Shown here piece by piece: positions 1-12,210 of a stretch of DNA of 64,000 nucleotides. Position 1 is the stretch's first letter. Each line of letters begins with the position of its first letter. The notes below the pieces were generated by a model. That model saw only the letters and a program-made list of their open reading frames with translations, searched no databases and was not told where the DNA came from. A program made the position numbers and the translations under genes. Where the stretch lies: positions 53,271,001 to 53,335,000 of the forward strand of contig NC_083701.1 in the NCBI RefSeq assembly GCF_033118175.1, in the 5' to 3' direction. This stretch comes from Dama dama. Taxonomy: Eukaryota > Chordata > Mammalia > Artiodactyla > Cervidae.

Positions 1-270
1 TTATACAAGATAATCTCATATCTTTAAAAAATATGTTCATATTCAAATCTAATAGTACAAATTTTTATATAGATTTATCCTATATCAGAGAGGGCGAACA
101 GGTTCTACTGAAGGGCTGCTGTGGCACTGTGCTGAGAGACTTGTGAGGTCACCTTTGAGCACATAACTAGAGAACAATAATCCTTTAGCAATGTTGACCC
201 TGGATACCAGAGGTGAAATGTGAACATGGGTCAACTTATTTGCCATCCCTGTCCCTTAAAATTTTCAAAC

Positions 271-599
271 AGGAGCTTCCCTGGTGGCTCAGTGGTAAAG
301 AATCCGCCTGTAGGAGACACAGGTTCGATCCCTGGTCCAGGAAGATCCCACATGCTTCGGAGCTACTAAGCCTGTGCACCACAATTGAGCCTGTGTTCTA
401 GAGCCTGGGAGCCATGTGGCACAACCACTGAAGCCCGTGTGTCCGAGAACCCATGCTCCACAACAAGAGAAGCCTTCACAGAATAACCTGAGCACCACAG
501 CTAGAGAGTAGCCTCCACTCGCTGCAAGCAGAGAAAATCTTGCACAGCAATAAAGACCCAGCACACCCAAAAAACAAACAAATAACATCATAAAAAAAG
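271..599 (+). mobile_element. CHR-type tRNA-Glu-derived SINE
   Basis: Opens gcttccctggtggctcag with a tRNA-like head (ggttcgatccctgg) and continues with the degenerate body typical of the family (agagaagcc, aataaagaccca), ending in an A-rich tail. Flanked by near-identical attttcaaac and aatttcaaac target duplications. Confidence 0.8.
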
Positions 600-1185
600 A
601 ATTTCAAACATTCATAAATTTGTTAAAATGCAATCTTGCTCAAGCTTGCCACAGGGAAATGAGCAGCGGCTTGCTCTCCCAAGAACTGAGGCAGGTGGAA
701 AAGTTCTTGTTGGGCACAACCTTGATGGAGAAGATAAGAATGATAACTTACATTTGCAAAGTACTTAATTGATTCCGAAGTAACTTCATGGATCTTATCT
801 CACTGAATCTCACAACTTCCTTTACTTTATAGATTTCAAAGCTGAAGTCAGTAGGGCTAAGCAGTGGTTCACTCATGGACATGTGGAAATTTTGACATAT
901 ATTAAATGTAGGGAGTTTGACTCCCAGTTTTGTTACTTTCAGGGACAAAGGGCACCATACTAGGTTATTGGTGGTACCCACTATTCTGAAGTTAAGAATG
1001 ATTAGGTGTAACTACACATTATTTTACTCATTCATGTAATCAACATTCATCAAGTTCCTACTGTATGCAAGTCATGATCACAGAGATTATGAAAATTTAT
1101 TTGAAATGTTGTCAAAAGATGGTTTGGAGAAACACATTATGGTATAAGGCAAGAACTTATTACAAGTGTTTGTTTAAATGGTCAG

Positions 1186-1592
1186 TGAAGGAAAGTTACG
1201 TGGCTCAAAATAGCCTGGAGTTAAAACTCCCCTCCAGGTCCTCCCCACCATTCTATGCAAAACAAAGAACTCTCTCACCGGAAGAAAAAATGGACATTAA
1301 GGTTGATTATGCCCAATTCCCAGCTGGTCCAGCCTCTGGCCTATCTCCAAAATTCCTTGCCCCAGCCATTTAAGAGATAACTACTCCGAACAACCTTGGA
1401 AAAGAACAGCCCCCCTTAAGACAGTAACTTTCCACATACATGCCTATATATACTTACTCTTTTCTTGGATAAGCACAGCAGCTCGCTAATCTGACTGAGT
1501 CCCCTTCTCGCCTCATTAAAGGTGATCTGTTCCTGTAAGGTGCCAATTTCCCTTCTTCTGAACCTCGCCTTCTCTAACTCTCTTACCTTACA
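1186..1592 (+). mobile_element. Solo LTR of an endogenous retrovirus-like element
   Basis: A 407-bp block starting TGAAGG and ending TTACA, with near-matching short repeats outside it (gtcag and gtcaa). Inside are a TATA-like tatatata at about 1445-1452 and an ATTAAA poly(A) signal at 1515-1520, in the order expected for U3-R-U5. The layout is most like a class I (gammaretrovirus-like) LTR. No internal coding region is present next to it. Family assignment is uncertain. Confidence 0.55.
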
Positions 1593-1740
1593 GTCAATGT
1601 AATAAACATATTACTATCACCTCCCATGGGCACTGTTCTAGGTGCCAGAGACATAAATAAGAAAAAAAAAAAAAAATCCCTAATGCTCGAAGGCATTTTT
1701 TTTTCTTCATTTGCTTAATTCCCAGTCATTCTAATACTAC

Positions 1741-1870
1741 TTTGACTTCCATACACATCACCTGGGCAGTGTGTTACACCTGAGAATTTGAGTTATTTGA
1801 TTTAGGATAGGCTCCAGAAATCCAAAGTTTTAACAAGTCCCAAAATATCTCTGTGGCAGGTGGGACTGCT
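1741..1870. repeat. Old hAT-Charlie-like fragment (MER20/MER5 type)
   Basis: Contains catcacctgggcag and a body ending in ttttaacaagtccc, typical of decayed non-autonomous hAT elements of eutherian mammals. Short and diverged. Confidence 0.35.
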
Positions 1871-2880
1871 CCATGAGCTTCCCCATGAAAAAGGCATCAT
1901 TAACCCTCTCAAAGAATCATACTATTGTGTAAAATGCAGGACCCTGGCTTGCTGGCTTCCAGTCTGCTAGTCTCCAAAAAAATGAATACCTAGGGTGTTC
2001 TTCCATTCAGGCCTCTATGATCAGTGCCAGTTTGAAATAGTCTGTACACTGAAAATATGAACTCCATAAACCTTAAAAATTTGGTGATGATGGTCTATAT
2101 CTATACCTGTGTCTGTTCTAATATGTATCTATAAATATGTGTGTAAAACCATATGGTACAAAATACACAGTGCTTTCACATTTTTCAATACTTCTCGAAT
2201 AATCTTTAAATATAATGCCTTGATCACACTCTTACGCTCACATATGCATAATCAACAATCTTGGGAACTGCTCTAATCCTTTCACACCTGTATCTTATAA
2301 AAACTTGTTATTTTCCTACTTATTTTTCCTTTAACAATGACCTTGATAGCCCTATCTTATTGATTTACTTTGCATAAAATTTTAAAAGATAATCATTTTA
2401 ATTTCATGTAAAATTAAAAAGGTCTTTTGCATGAAACCATGCACTGCACATAAATACTTACATCCTAGCAGACAACTGCATATTGCAGCCATATGATGTA
2501 ATGCCACAAAGCTGTTAAAATGATTGTGCAGCAGAATAATCAATAATAGATAAAATCACATAATGAGAGGGTAACAGGTAGGACGGCCAGAGGTCCCCAA
2601 GTGGCAGGAGGAAATAAACTGCAAGTGGAAGACACTTTTTTCCCCTTCTCTGTTGGCTAAACCGGTTCTGCCTAAGACTAGCCTTTTTTCCCTCTTTTCA
2701 AACCTTGGGCTGATAATGGCTCAACAAACCAGCATTCATGCCAATTGTTTCATGTTTGGGGATGACATATCTTGTGCCATTCTATCTCAAAAATGCATAT
2801 TGTGGGAGAGGGGCCTGGTGAAACTCCCTCAGCCTTGAGGTGCCTCTCTTATCTGATTAGCAGCTTGCTAACAGACACAA

Positions 2881-3065
2881 AGGATCTGCCTGCAATGCAG
2901 GAGCTGCAGGAAACACAGGTTTGATCCCTGGGTCAGGAAGATCCCCTGGAGAAGGGCATGGCAACCCACTCCAGTATTCTTGCCTGGAGAATCCCAAGGA
3001 CAGAGGAGCCTGCTGGGCTACAGTCCATGGGGTCGCAAAGAGTCGGACACGACTGAAGCAACGTT
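2881..3065 (+). mobile_element. Bov-tA SINE
   Basis: Truncated tRNA-like head, then the characteristic aagatcccctggagaagg, gcctggagaatccc and agagtcggacacgactg blocks. Confidence 0.85.
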
Positions 3066-3353
3066 AGCACACACGCACAACTGACATAAAATGCCTTGCT
3101 AAAAACTAGCAAGAGGGCATTTTACTGTCCCCTTCTGGTGTCAGAAGCTTTCCCTATCTCTGTTATACTTTAATAAAACTTTGCTACACCAAAAGCTCCA
3201 AGTACTCAAGCCTCATCTTTGACCCCAGATCGAAATTCTCTCCTCCAGAGATCACAACTCCCAGCGTAACACATGGCTCGCAGCAGTAACCTTTCAAAAT
3301 GAAGTTCTGTGGAAAAATCAAATTGCAAAGCTTTAACAAAAATTGCATAATTA

Positions 3354-3605
3354 GGGACTTCTGTGGAAATGGCAACCACTCCAGTACTCTAGCCTGGAAA
3401 ATTCCATGGATAGAGGAGACTGGTAGGCTACAGTCCACGAGATGGCAAAGAGTCGGACACGACTGAGCAACTTCACTGGACTGGTGGCTTCCCGTGGCTA
3501 AGATTCTGCGTTCCCACTGCAGGGGACGTTGAGTCCGATGCTTTATCTCATCAGAGAACTAAGATCCCACATGTCTCATGATAAGGTCAAAAAAAAAAAA
3601 AAAGC
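3354..3605 (+). mobile_element. Bov-tA fragment joined to a CHR-like SINE fragment
   Basis: The first half carries ggcaaccactccagtactct and agagtcggacacgactgag. The second half resembles a short CHR-type SINE (cttcccgtggctaag, then aactaagatcccacatg) ending in a run of A. Confidence 0.7.
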
Positions 3606-3975
3606 CACAAACCATGTAACATACAGATGTAAACATATATAATACAGATGTTCATTAAAAATGTAGTAAATTTTATAATAATAGTCACCTCAGAGAATGG
3701 GGTACAAGTAATTTTAATTTTTCTGGGTTTTTTTTTTTTTTTGCACTTATGTATTTTCTAAATTTTCTGTAATATATTTGTGATCAGAAAAAGGTACTAT
3801 TTAAAAAGACAGTATATTCAGTAGTTTTATTTTATTTTAAAAGTTACATAAGATGAATATACACGCGAATGTTATTTATCTTTGAGTGAGAGATTACAAA
3901 TGATTTTTTTTTCCTCCTTGATGATTTTCTTTATTTTTAACTTTTCTATAACATGCTTGTATATTTTTACGGTAA

Positions 3976-4013
3976 AGAATAAAATAAAAAAGAAAGAATA
4001 AAATAAAAAAGAA
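3976..4013 (+). repeat. Small direct duplication in A-rich DNA
   Basis: gaataaaataaaaaaga occurs twice in tandem with a two-base gap. Confidence 0.7.
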
Positions 4014-4554
4014 TTACAAAGAAAATCCAGCATTGGACTAACAAATTATTCTCCAAAGGTAGAACATTAAAACATTTGGTATTTGGGGGCAATAAGAGCT
4101 TTTAGGGCACACACAGACTTCACTTTGAGTATCTGAAGTCAGTAATCTCTGGCCTCACTATTTCTTCGTCTAAATTAAAAGAATTTTTTATCTAAGAACA
4201 AATTCCTTTGGGAAAGATATAGTAATTGCTCCCAGAGTACCTAAGTAAAGATTATTGTGAAAGCAATAAAAAATAAATTTTCCAAAACACAAAAATTAAA
4301 AGATACACAAAAATAGGCTCCCAAGATAATTTTGATAAGAAAATCTAAATTGAATGATGGTTTTACACAACTAAAATATAGAATTATGAAGCCACTGTCA
4401 AATCTAAGTTCAACTGGGAAGTTGGGGGTATTTGGACACATCATGCGTTAATGAAAACCCATTTCTGCAAAGAGGCCACTAGGCCCTTCTCACTGCAAAG
4501 GTTATTGAATGGATTTGAGGCACACATTTGGGCCTTAATAAAAGTAATAACATT

Positions 4555-5020
4555 AGATCTCTGGGTTGGGAAGTTCCCCTGACGATGGGAAATGCTACCC
4601 ATGCCAGTATCTGGCCTGGGGAATTCCAAGGACTGTATAAGTTCCTGGGGTCGCGAAGAGTTGGACACGACTGAGTGACCTTCACTGTCATTTTCAGGTG
4701 GCTCTAGCGGTAAAGAACCCGCCTGCCAATGCAGGAGATGTAAGAGATGTGGGTTCGGAAGATCCCCTGGAGAAGGGATAGGCTACCCACTCCAATATTC
4801 CTGGGCTTCCCTGGTGGCTCAGACCGTAAAGAATCCTCCTGCAATGAGGGAGACTTGGGTTTACTCCCTGGGTTGGGAAGATCCCCTGGAGGCGGGCATG
4901 GCAACCCATTCCATTTTTCTTGCCTGGAGAATCCCGCGGACAGAGGAGCCTGCTGGGTTACAGTCCGAAGGGTCGCAAAAAGTCGGATATGATTAGAAGT
5001 GACTCAGCACAGCACACAGC
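4555..5020 (+). mobile_element. Cluster of three Bov-tA SINE copies
   Basis: A partial copy (about 4555-4686), a truncated head (about 4694-4800) and a near-complete copy (about 4804-5020, from gggcttccctggtggctcag to the tail) all run in the same direction, as if copies had inserted into or beside each other. Confidence 0.8.
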
Positions 5021-5639
5021 GAAAGGATAACAGTGCGGTCATGAGGACCTTCATGTTAAACTGGCAGACGTGACTGAAGCCTCAAAATGAGAAGAGATTC
5101 CCTATCCCCTTTGACAAGACACTGTTGCTATGGTGATGGTTTGCTGGCCTATGGCTGAGCGTCTTCAGATGGCTTTAGTTTGTGGGGACAAGCTAAGACA
5201 TGTTGGAACCACTCTCCTCACACAGCAACCTGACTAAAGAAAACCCTTTACATTTAAGAACAAATTATCCATTTTTTTACAAAAAAAAAACAAAAAACAA
5301 AAAAACTCCGTGGCTTGGAAGCTATGTGATGAAAACTCTCAAATGTTTACCTCCAACCTCTAACCTTCAGACTTCCACTCCATAGCACCATCTAGATGCC
5401 TGATTATTATTTAACATTTCACATGACCAAAACAGGAACTAACCATTTCTTTCCATTCTCATCCCAACCATCACAATCACATCTTGACCTATCAAAGAAA
5501 ATCATACCCCTATTCACTCAGTTATTCAGATCAAAATCCTTTCCACCCTCACCACATTGCCTATTTTAACTTCTCTAAAACAATTAGCACCTGACTGATT
5601 TGTTTGTTTATACATCTCTTTATCTGACCCCATTTGCTG

Positions 5640-5960
5640 TGTTGTGCTTAGTCGCTCAGTACCACTCTTTGGGACTCCACGGACTGTAACCCAGCAGGCT
5701 CCTCTGTCCATGGGATTCTCCAGGCAAGAATACTGGAGTGGGTTGCCATGCCCTCCTCCAGGGGATCTTCCCAACCCAGGGAGTGAATCCAGGTCTCCCT
5801 CATTGCAGGAGAATTCAGTCTGAGCCACCAGGGAAGCCCAAGAATACTGAAGTGGGTAGCCTATCCCTTCTTCAGGGGCTTTTCCCGACCTAGGAATCGA
5901 ATCAGGGTCTCCTGCATCGCAGGAGGATTCTTTACCAGCTAAGCTACCCAGTAAGCCCCT
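5640..5960 (-). mobile_element. Two Bov-tA SINE copies, minus strand
   Basis: A near-complete copy (5645-5838) ends in gagccaccagggaag. A second, headed copy follows (ccctgaccccat at its end). Both read as reverse complement of the Bov-tA consensus. Confidence 0.8.
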
Positions 5961-8229
5961 GACCCCATTAGAATATCAGATTTTGCACAGTAGAAATGAA
6001 AACTATTTCGTTCACCACCACACTTCTAGCACCTAAAACAGTGCCTGATATACAATAGGTACTCAAAGAAAAGTTAGTCACTGATCCTGACTCGTCCTAT
6101 GGTATCAGATTCTTATTTTAGAATTTTCAACAATATTCTGAAGAATGTGATGTGGTTGTAGACTACTTACATCCCCTGGGCATTTGGTTCTTCATTTATA
6201 AGATGAAGGATATTAAATAACCTGCACATTTCCATTTATGCTAAAACTTCATAACTGTGATTCAAGCTTACATGAGTTATAAACTAATCCTCTTCCACTC
6301 AATTCACTATTGATTTCCACTTAGCTCCTTCTTGCTATCATAAATAAGACTATACGTAGTCATAGTTCTCAAAGCACTTTTGTTTCCAATATTTCCTTTG
6401 ACACCTCAGACTCCTGGAGCTATACTTACTACTTATGTTTAACCAGTGAAGAAGTACAGGTTTGGAGATGGTATACATGTTGTTCAAACTCATCAGGCAT
6501 CTCCTCTCACTAAACCAATCTGTTGTGAATAAAAGTTGCTGGCTTGGCTAAGACTTTAAATGTTCTATAGTCACACTGTAGACCTAGGAATTATAATCAA
6601 TTATTTTTCTTCAAAATATTTTAAATAAATATTCATCAGCATGTATGTGGCTTGAGGGAATCTAACACAGGTTTCCAATCTTCCCAAGGATTTTGATTAG
6701 GCTTTCTATAAGAGAAGACAAAGTTACTGGTATGTTTGAGTTGAGTGACAAAAGTTGAGCAGATCCACTCCCTGTCTACCTTGCCATAGCATCTAATATT
6801 TCTCCTATTTGACTATTTCTTTGAATAAAGGCATTGCCTCCAGAAAGTCCCAGCAGTGAATAGGAACACAGAATAACCAGAAATACTTCGGTCCAAATCC
6901 ACACTCCACCATTTACTAGTGCTGTTATTGTAAACAAGTCATGGACTTTCTTTTCTTCATCAGTAAAGAATGACAGCTTAAGGAAAATGTAACAATTATA
7001 TTAGATGACATAAACTGGTGTCTGGCACATAATATACACAGCAAAAGTGAGTTCCTCCCTGTTCAGGTAACTTAGAGGAGTAACAGCAACCTAATCAAAC
7101 TTTAACAAACATGCCTTAAGGAAATGGAAAGAGGAAAAGGAAAAACAAATTAAGTCTGGAATGCGGTACTGAGTAAATGCTGCTCAATGAATAAATAAAT
7201 TATAATCAAGTTCTAGCCCTATATATTTAAGGCAGTGAAGAACTGAACTTCAAATATTCTTAACACAAGACAATTACAGTTTATCTCCATAAAAGAAAAG
7301 CTGGCATTTCTTTGCAATCACTTTAACTGAATTTGTTTTCCTTTAATTCTGGGTTCCTGAAAGGACCATGTGGCTTCTGTGCATCATTCGAAACTTCCCA
7401 ACTTGTGAGCTGGTTGTTTAACACTATTCTTAAGTCTAGAGAAACCAAACAAGAATTTTCTTTAGTTTCGCACCTGCCTGGATGCCCGCACTGGTCTCTA
7501 TTTAAATCTAGAATCTAGGAAGAAACAAGTAGGTCAGGGAGAAAGACTTTTTTTTTTAAACCCAAGAACTGAGGAAGCATGACTGACACATCTCAAAGGC
7601 TGGAGTAGGCGATCTTTTCAAGTCCTTTCCATCTCCACGATTCTATAAACCTCCAGGAGGTTTCTTCTAAAATGAATTCTACAACACTTTCTATAATTAC
7701 ACTGCATTCTTGCAACATGTCCAGGGAAGTGTGAGTTCAGGGGTTTGTGCTTTGATGTTGATCTAAAGGTATTTATTGTATTCTTTGGATCCCCAAGGAA
7801 TGAATCTCCAATCACTTTACCCTGGGGGCCCATCTGCCTCTGCCTCAGAAAGATGTAACCAGTTCCATGGTGAAGATCTTTAGTAGAGCTGAACGTTCTT
7901 GATGGGGCTGCACGGGGCTCTTGGAACGTCGGAGGGAAGAGTACCTTCCCACCAGTCGCTGCCAAGTCCCACCTTCCCAGGAAAGCAGGTAGTGGGGCTG
8001 ATGGATTAGTTTTGCATTTGGACCAACCCACGAATTGGAAGGGCTTTCCTCCCTGTGCCGAGGTTTCCTTCCGCCTTACCTAAAATCAGTGCGAATTTTA
8101 TCTCTATTGCACTGCTGCCGCTGGGGTATTTTACTTGGCTTTTAAAGCCCAATCGCTATTATCTCCTGAGAGGTAGAAAGTGATTGACCACGTTTATCCT
8201 CGGGGTCAGGAAATTCGGACACTGACACC
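5961..8229. other. Upstream non-coding DNA
   Basis: Mostly AT-rich unique sequence with the L2-like tail at its start. GC content rises from about 7900 into island A. A 137-codon minus-strand frame (7618-8031) has no recognisable domain and is treated as chance. Confidence 0.6.
5985..6085 (+). repeat. L2/MIR-like 3' tail
   Basis: Phrase cacttctagcacctaaaacagtgcctgatatacaataggtactcaa (in parts) resembles the conserved 3' end of ancient L2/MIR elements. Confidence 0.4.
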
Positions 8230-9200
8230 TTGTTTAGACGAGGCGCCCAAGGTCGAGGAGAGGCTGCAGGTAAGTCTTGGCCCTGAATTTTGGGCAGTGT
8301 TTCCTTAGCTGCTTCACACAGGCTGCGGTCGCGAGAGGAAATTTTCCCCGGTAGAGGCCGTCCTCAAGGGCACCTCAGGGCCACGCCGCGGGGTTCAAGG
8401 GTTTGCATCTCCCGCGCGGGGACCGGATATTGCTTCACCCGGTGAGTGAAGAGCGCGAGGCGGACTCCAGCCTCAGTGACCCCGGGCATCCGCACGCGCG
8501 CGAGAAGGAGGTCGCGCAGCGCACACCTTCCCGCCCGCCCTTGGCCCGGCCTCCCTCCGCCGGCAAGAAGCCGCAGCCTCCGCACTGCACCGCCCCAGCG
8601 GCTTCGGGAAACGAGCCCGCGGCGAAGGCGGCTGGGGGCCTGGGCGACCGAGCCCGAGCCTGCGGGTCGGCCGTCGGCGGAGCAGGAGCCCGCCGCCGCG
8701 CCCCGCCTACTGGTCCCCGGCCCGCTGGTCCCCGCCCTTCTCCCCACGCCGTTCGCGGCCCGGCGGCTGCAGAGGCCGAGGGGCCGCCGCCCGGATCCCA
8801 GCGCGCGGGCGGCGAAGGCACCACGTGTCCGGCCCGGGCAGGCGCGGGCGGAGCGGGCAGTGCCCGGCTCCCAGAGCCCGAGCGCACACCCGCGGAGGCG
8901 CCGGGTGCCGTCCGCACCCGACGCCGGCCCAGCCGCGCCCCGGTCTCCCGGGCGCGTGCGGATGCCTCCTCCTGGACGGCGCGATGGGGCCTTTCTGGGA
9001 GAGAAAGGGTAAGAATGGACATCTGTGAGGGCTCTCCGGGCAGTGCCCACCGGCGCCGGAGGGCGACGGATGCTCGTGGTCCAGAGAGGGCGGAGATGGA
9101 TGCTCGGGCCCCGGGCGCCGCCCCTTCCAGTGGTGGGGGCGGGGCGGGGCGGGGGTGGTATCCAGGGTGCTTGGGCACCCGCAGAGAAGGTGGTGGAAAA
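8230..9200 (+). promoter_or_regulatory. CpG island A, candidate distal SYBU promoter
   Basis: Very GC-rich sequence dense in CpG, with GC boxes (ggggcggggcggggcgggg near 9135) and a CACGTG E-box at 8822-8827. No TATA box is evident. It contains the exon-1-like ATG and donor. Open frames on both strands here (up to about 300 codons) are arginine/proline/alanine-rich and explained by the base composition. Direction of transcription is inferred as + from the donor and from the likeness to island B. Confidence 0.85.
8984..9008 (+). other. Upstream first-exon segment resembling SYBU exon 1
   Basis: An ATG in the context gacggcgcgATGGGG is followed by MGPFWERK and a donor (AAGG then gtaaga). Its flanks match SYBU exon 1: ctcctggacggc before the ATG, gcgatggg across it, and a shared gccggaggg block after the donor. 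One extra base before the donor leaves the exon in phase 1. Spliced directly to 53560 it would read eight more residues (EGAGSTAS) and stop, so the ATG would make a 16-codon upstream ORF. It is best read as an alternative, largely 5' UTR first exon of SYBU. Use of the donor is inferred, not shown. Confidence 0.6.
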
Positions 9201-10630
9201 TGCGGACTTTAGGCAGAGGAAGGCAGCTGGGACAGTGTCCCTGTTTGATTGGTTTTTGAGATGATTGAGCTGGACTTCTTGCTGCAACAGGAGAGGCTGA
9301 CCAGGCCGTCGGTTGGGGGCGGGGGGGGTTCCTTTAGTAATTGTTGGCGGAAGTGGGTCTTGGAAAGGGTGCCTTTTGATAAAGAAGGTTCAGTAAAGAA
9401 TTGATGGTATCCAGAAAGAAAGCCTCAGGCGATCTCTCCAGCGGCACGGTGGGTGCAGAGTCCCCAGAACACACTTGTCAAGTTTCTCCTCCCTTAGGGA
9501 TTTTTCACCAGATTATTTGGTGAGGAGGGAGGACATTTTTCATCAGTGTGTTAGAAGGGCTCAGTTGATGAGCTCAAAAACATCCTCATACTGGATGGCA
9601 TCTTCTTGCTGGGTGAATTTAAAATAGGAGTGAATTGTAGAGAGCTGGAAGGTTGAATTGGTGCGTGGAAGAAGATTTTTAAAGCTCTAAGTGGAAGAAG
9701 CCACTTAGTGTAAACCGCTTTCCTATTGTCTTTCTCTGGTTCTCCAGTGTTGAGCAAGTAGTGACATCAGGGAAAGGGGAAAGTCCACTGCTAGGTTCCT
9801 GGAAGGTTCTATGGTTCTGACGCCAGACCCTGAGCAGCAGAAGCAAAGAGCAGTTTCAGGGTCCTGAGTCCTGCTTCTCAGAAAAGAGCCAAATTTGAAC
9901 CCCGCAGTTCAAAATTTTCAGCTTTAAGTTTCTGCTGCAGCACTTGGCTGGGCATATATTAGAGATGTTTGCTTCTTCTTCTTCAAAAGATGTTTTAGAG
10001 GCAAAGGAAGTCAGGTCATCACAGTGCCAAGTTTTCTCCACTTGTGCTTTTGGGAGAGCAGCAACATTTGTCCCCTTGAGAGATGGGGGAAATCGTGTTT
10101 TTTACTTGCTTCAGACTTTAGAGCAGCAGTGTATTATCATAATGCAACATTTGGTTTCCTAATTTATGTGACAATGACACTATTTTAATGGAAAATACAT
10201 TTATAACACACCGTTCAATCCTTGTTGATCTCCACATATTTAAATCAAATTTTATTAACTTGATTTGCATGCAGTAGTCTTTAAAATGGTATTATAATTG
10301 AGTCCAACTAATTATATGGGTTCTTAAATGCTGGTGTCCTAAAAAATAGTTCAGATCTTCACTTTTATAGATGAGCTGCTGAGTCTGGCAGAGAGTAAGT
10401 AAGTAGTCCAAGAATATGAATTAGTCAATGGCAAACTTAGAACCAGCCATCTCCTAACACCCAGTCCTGTGGTTTTCTCACATTTTAGTAAAAGTGTGTA
10501 AGAGATAAGCTTAAAAGAGTACTCTTACAATTGGCCTGATGGGCAGTGCTTAGAGATGGGGGTGAAAGGGTCTGTGACTATAACTAAGTAGCATGAAGGA
10601 AATCTTTGTCATGATGGAAAGGTTATGTAT
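9201..10630. other. Non-coding DNA downstream of island A
   Basis: Falls quickly from GC-rich to average composition. No exon, repeat of known family or RNA gene recognised. Confidence 0.6.
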
Positions 10631-10632
10631 CT

Positions 10633-10684
10633 TGATTGTGATGATGGTTATATAACCATGGTTATATATGTGTGTGTGTATATG

Positions 10685-10716
<32 letters not shown>

Positions 10717-10732
10717 GTACATACATATATAC
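10633..10732. repeat. Composite TG/TA microsatellite
   Basis: Runs of tgtgtg followed by tatata; a further (TA)n run (10957-10969) lies on the far side of the SINE, so the SINE appears to have inserted in or beside a TA tract. Confidence 0.8.
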
Positions 10733-10935
10733 ATGAAAGTGAAACTGTTAGTCACTCAGTCATGTCCAACTCTTTGGGACACACCAAGCTCCTCTGTCCA
10801 TGGAATTCTTCAGACAAGAATACTGGAGTCAGTAGCCATTCCCTTCTCTGGGGGAATCTTCCCAACCCTGGGATCAAACCTGAGTCTCCTGCATTGCAAG
10901 CAGATTCTTTTTTGTCTGAGCCACCAGGGAAGCCT
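10733..10935 (-). mobile_element. Bov-tA SINE
   Basis: Reverse complement of the consensus: gtcactcagtcatgtccaac at the left and gagccaccagggaagcc at the right. Confidence 0.85.
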
Positions 10936-10970
10936 GTATATATGACTCTTTATCCCATATATATATATAG

Positions 10971-12076
10971 GATAAAGTATCATAGAGCTGTGAACACACA
11001 TTGCACTAACTCAGTCTCCTACTTTTGATATTGTACTGTACTATGTAATATAGACTTACTGGGGGAAACTGGACAAAAGGCATATAGGAATTCTCTGTAC
11101 TATCTTTACAACATCCCATGAATCTATCATTATTTCAAAATAAAAGCATTTTAAAAAAGTCATTTTGTAAGTACATCGAATTCCAAAGCATGTTTTTCCA
11201 TGGGAGAAAGCAGTATTTCCAGAATTTCAGTTACTCTGGTGTCCTTGACAATGTTTATTATTTCTAAATACAAATTGTAATTCTCTTAATACTATCATTT
11301 AAATTGACACACTTCTTTTTTTTTCACTTGAGCCTTCATCTTAGGAGTAATATCCATGTAATATCAGGTTGAGGTGTTATGTTACATGTCCCAAAATATG
11401 TAAAAATAGAAATATAACTTTACTTTATTTAGAAATATAACTTTAAAGAGACTTATCCACCTAAATCACCACCACCCTGGGGATGCTGTGTAATGTTAAG
11501 GCTTTGAGAAGTGTCCCAGGGAGTGATGAGGGGGGCAAGCCCAGCTCTGCAGAACAGCTCCTGATCGGTGCAGAGGGTGAGAGAACTAGGTCGCCCCACA
11601 TCCATTTGAGAAATGGCCTCTCATTCCTTCTAGAAAAAGACAATTTTCATTAAGCTTTTTAAATTATAAAATATTCCTAAAATAACTTCAAGTCTTTACC
11701 AGAGTGGAGCATCTCAGCAAGAATATAGCAGTTAGAAGCTATATTTGGTTTTTATTTCTATAATTTATGATAATAATTATTCAAGTTGTCTCCCAGGCTT
11801 AATCACCAAGCCATCAGTATGAGGGATTTTTCTGTCTCTCTTTTCAGATCATGTTAACTCATTTTGCTTGAACTGTGTGGCCTTTGGTTTGCTATAGAGC
11901 TCTCTTTGAAAACAACCCATGGATGAGAAAACCTTGGCGTACTCAAAGTGAATTTTTAAAAACGGTATGAAAAAAGATAGGTACTTAAGTGTGGAAGAAT
12001 CATAACAGTATTATTAAAATGCATTCCTAAAAAGTGCTTTTAAGGAACTTTAACTCATTGTGCCTTTGCTAATTCT
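10971..12076. other. Non-coding DNA, nothing recognised
   Basis: AT-rich sequence without a convincing exon or known repeat. Confidence 0.5.
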
Positions 12077-12089
12077 AAAATGAACTTTG

Positions 12090-12210
12090 TGCTAAATCAC
12101 TTCAGTTGTGTCTGACTCCTTCCAACCCCATGGATTTTAGCCAGCCAGCCTCCTCTGTTCATGGGATTTTCCAGGCAAGAGTACTGAAGTGGGTTGCCAT
12201 GCCCTTCTCC
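12090..12210 (-). mobile_element. Bov-tA SINE fragment with perfect target duplication
   Basis: Carries ttgtgtctgactcc and gtactgaagtgggttgccat. The 13-base direct repeat aaaatgaactttg lies immediately on both sides (12077-12089 and 12211-12223). Confidence 0.9.

Noticed and set aside
7618..8031. 137-codon minus-strand frame near island A
   Set aside because: No domain; partly in rising-GC flank. A divergent transcript is possible but unsupported.
8364..9287. Overlapping long open frames on both strands of island A (up to 307 codons)
   Set aside because: Several frames are open at once, which is typical of stop-poor GC-rich sequence, and none resembles a protein.
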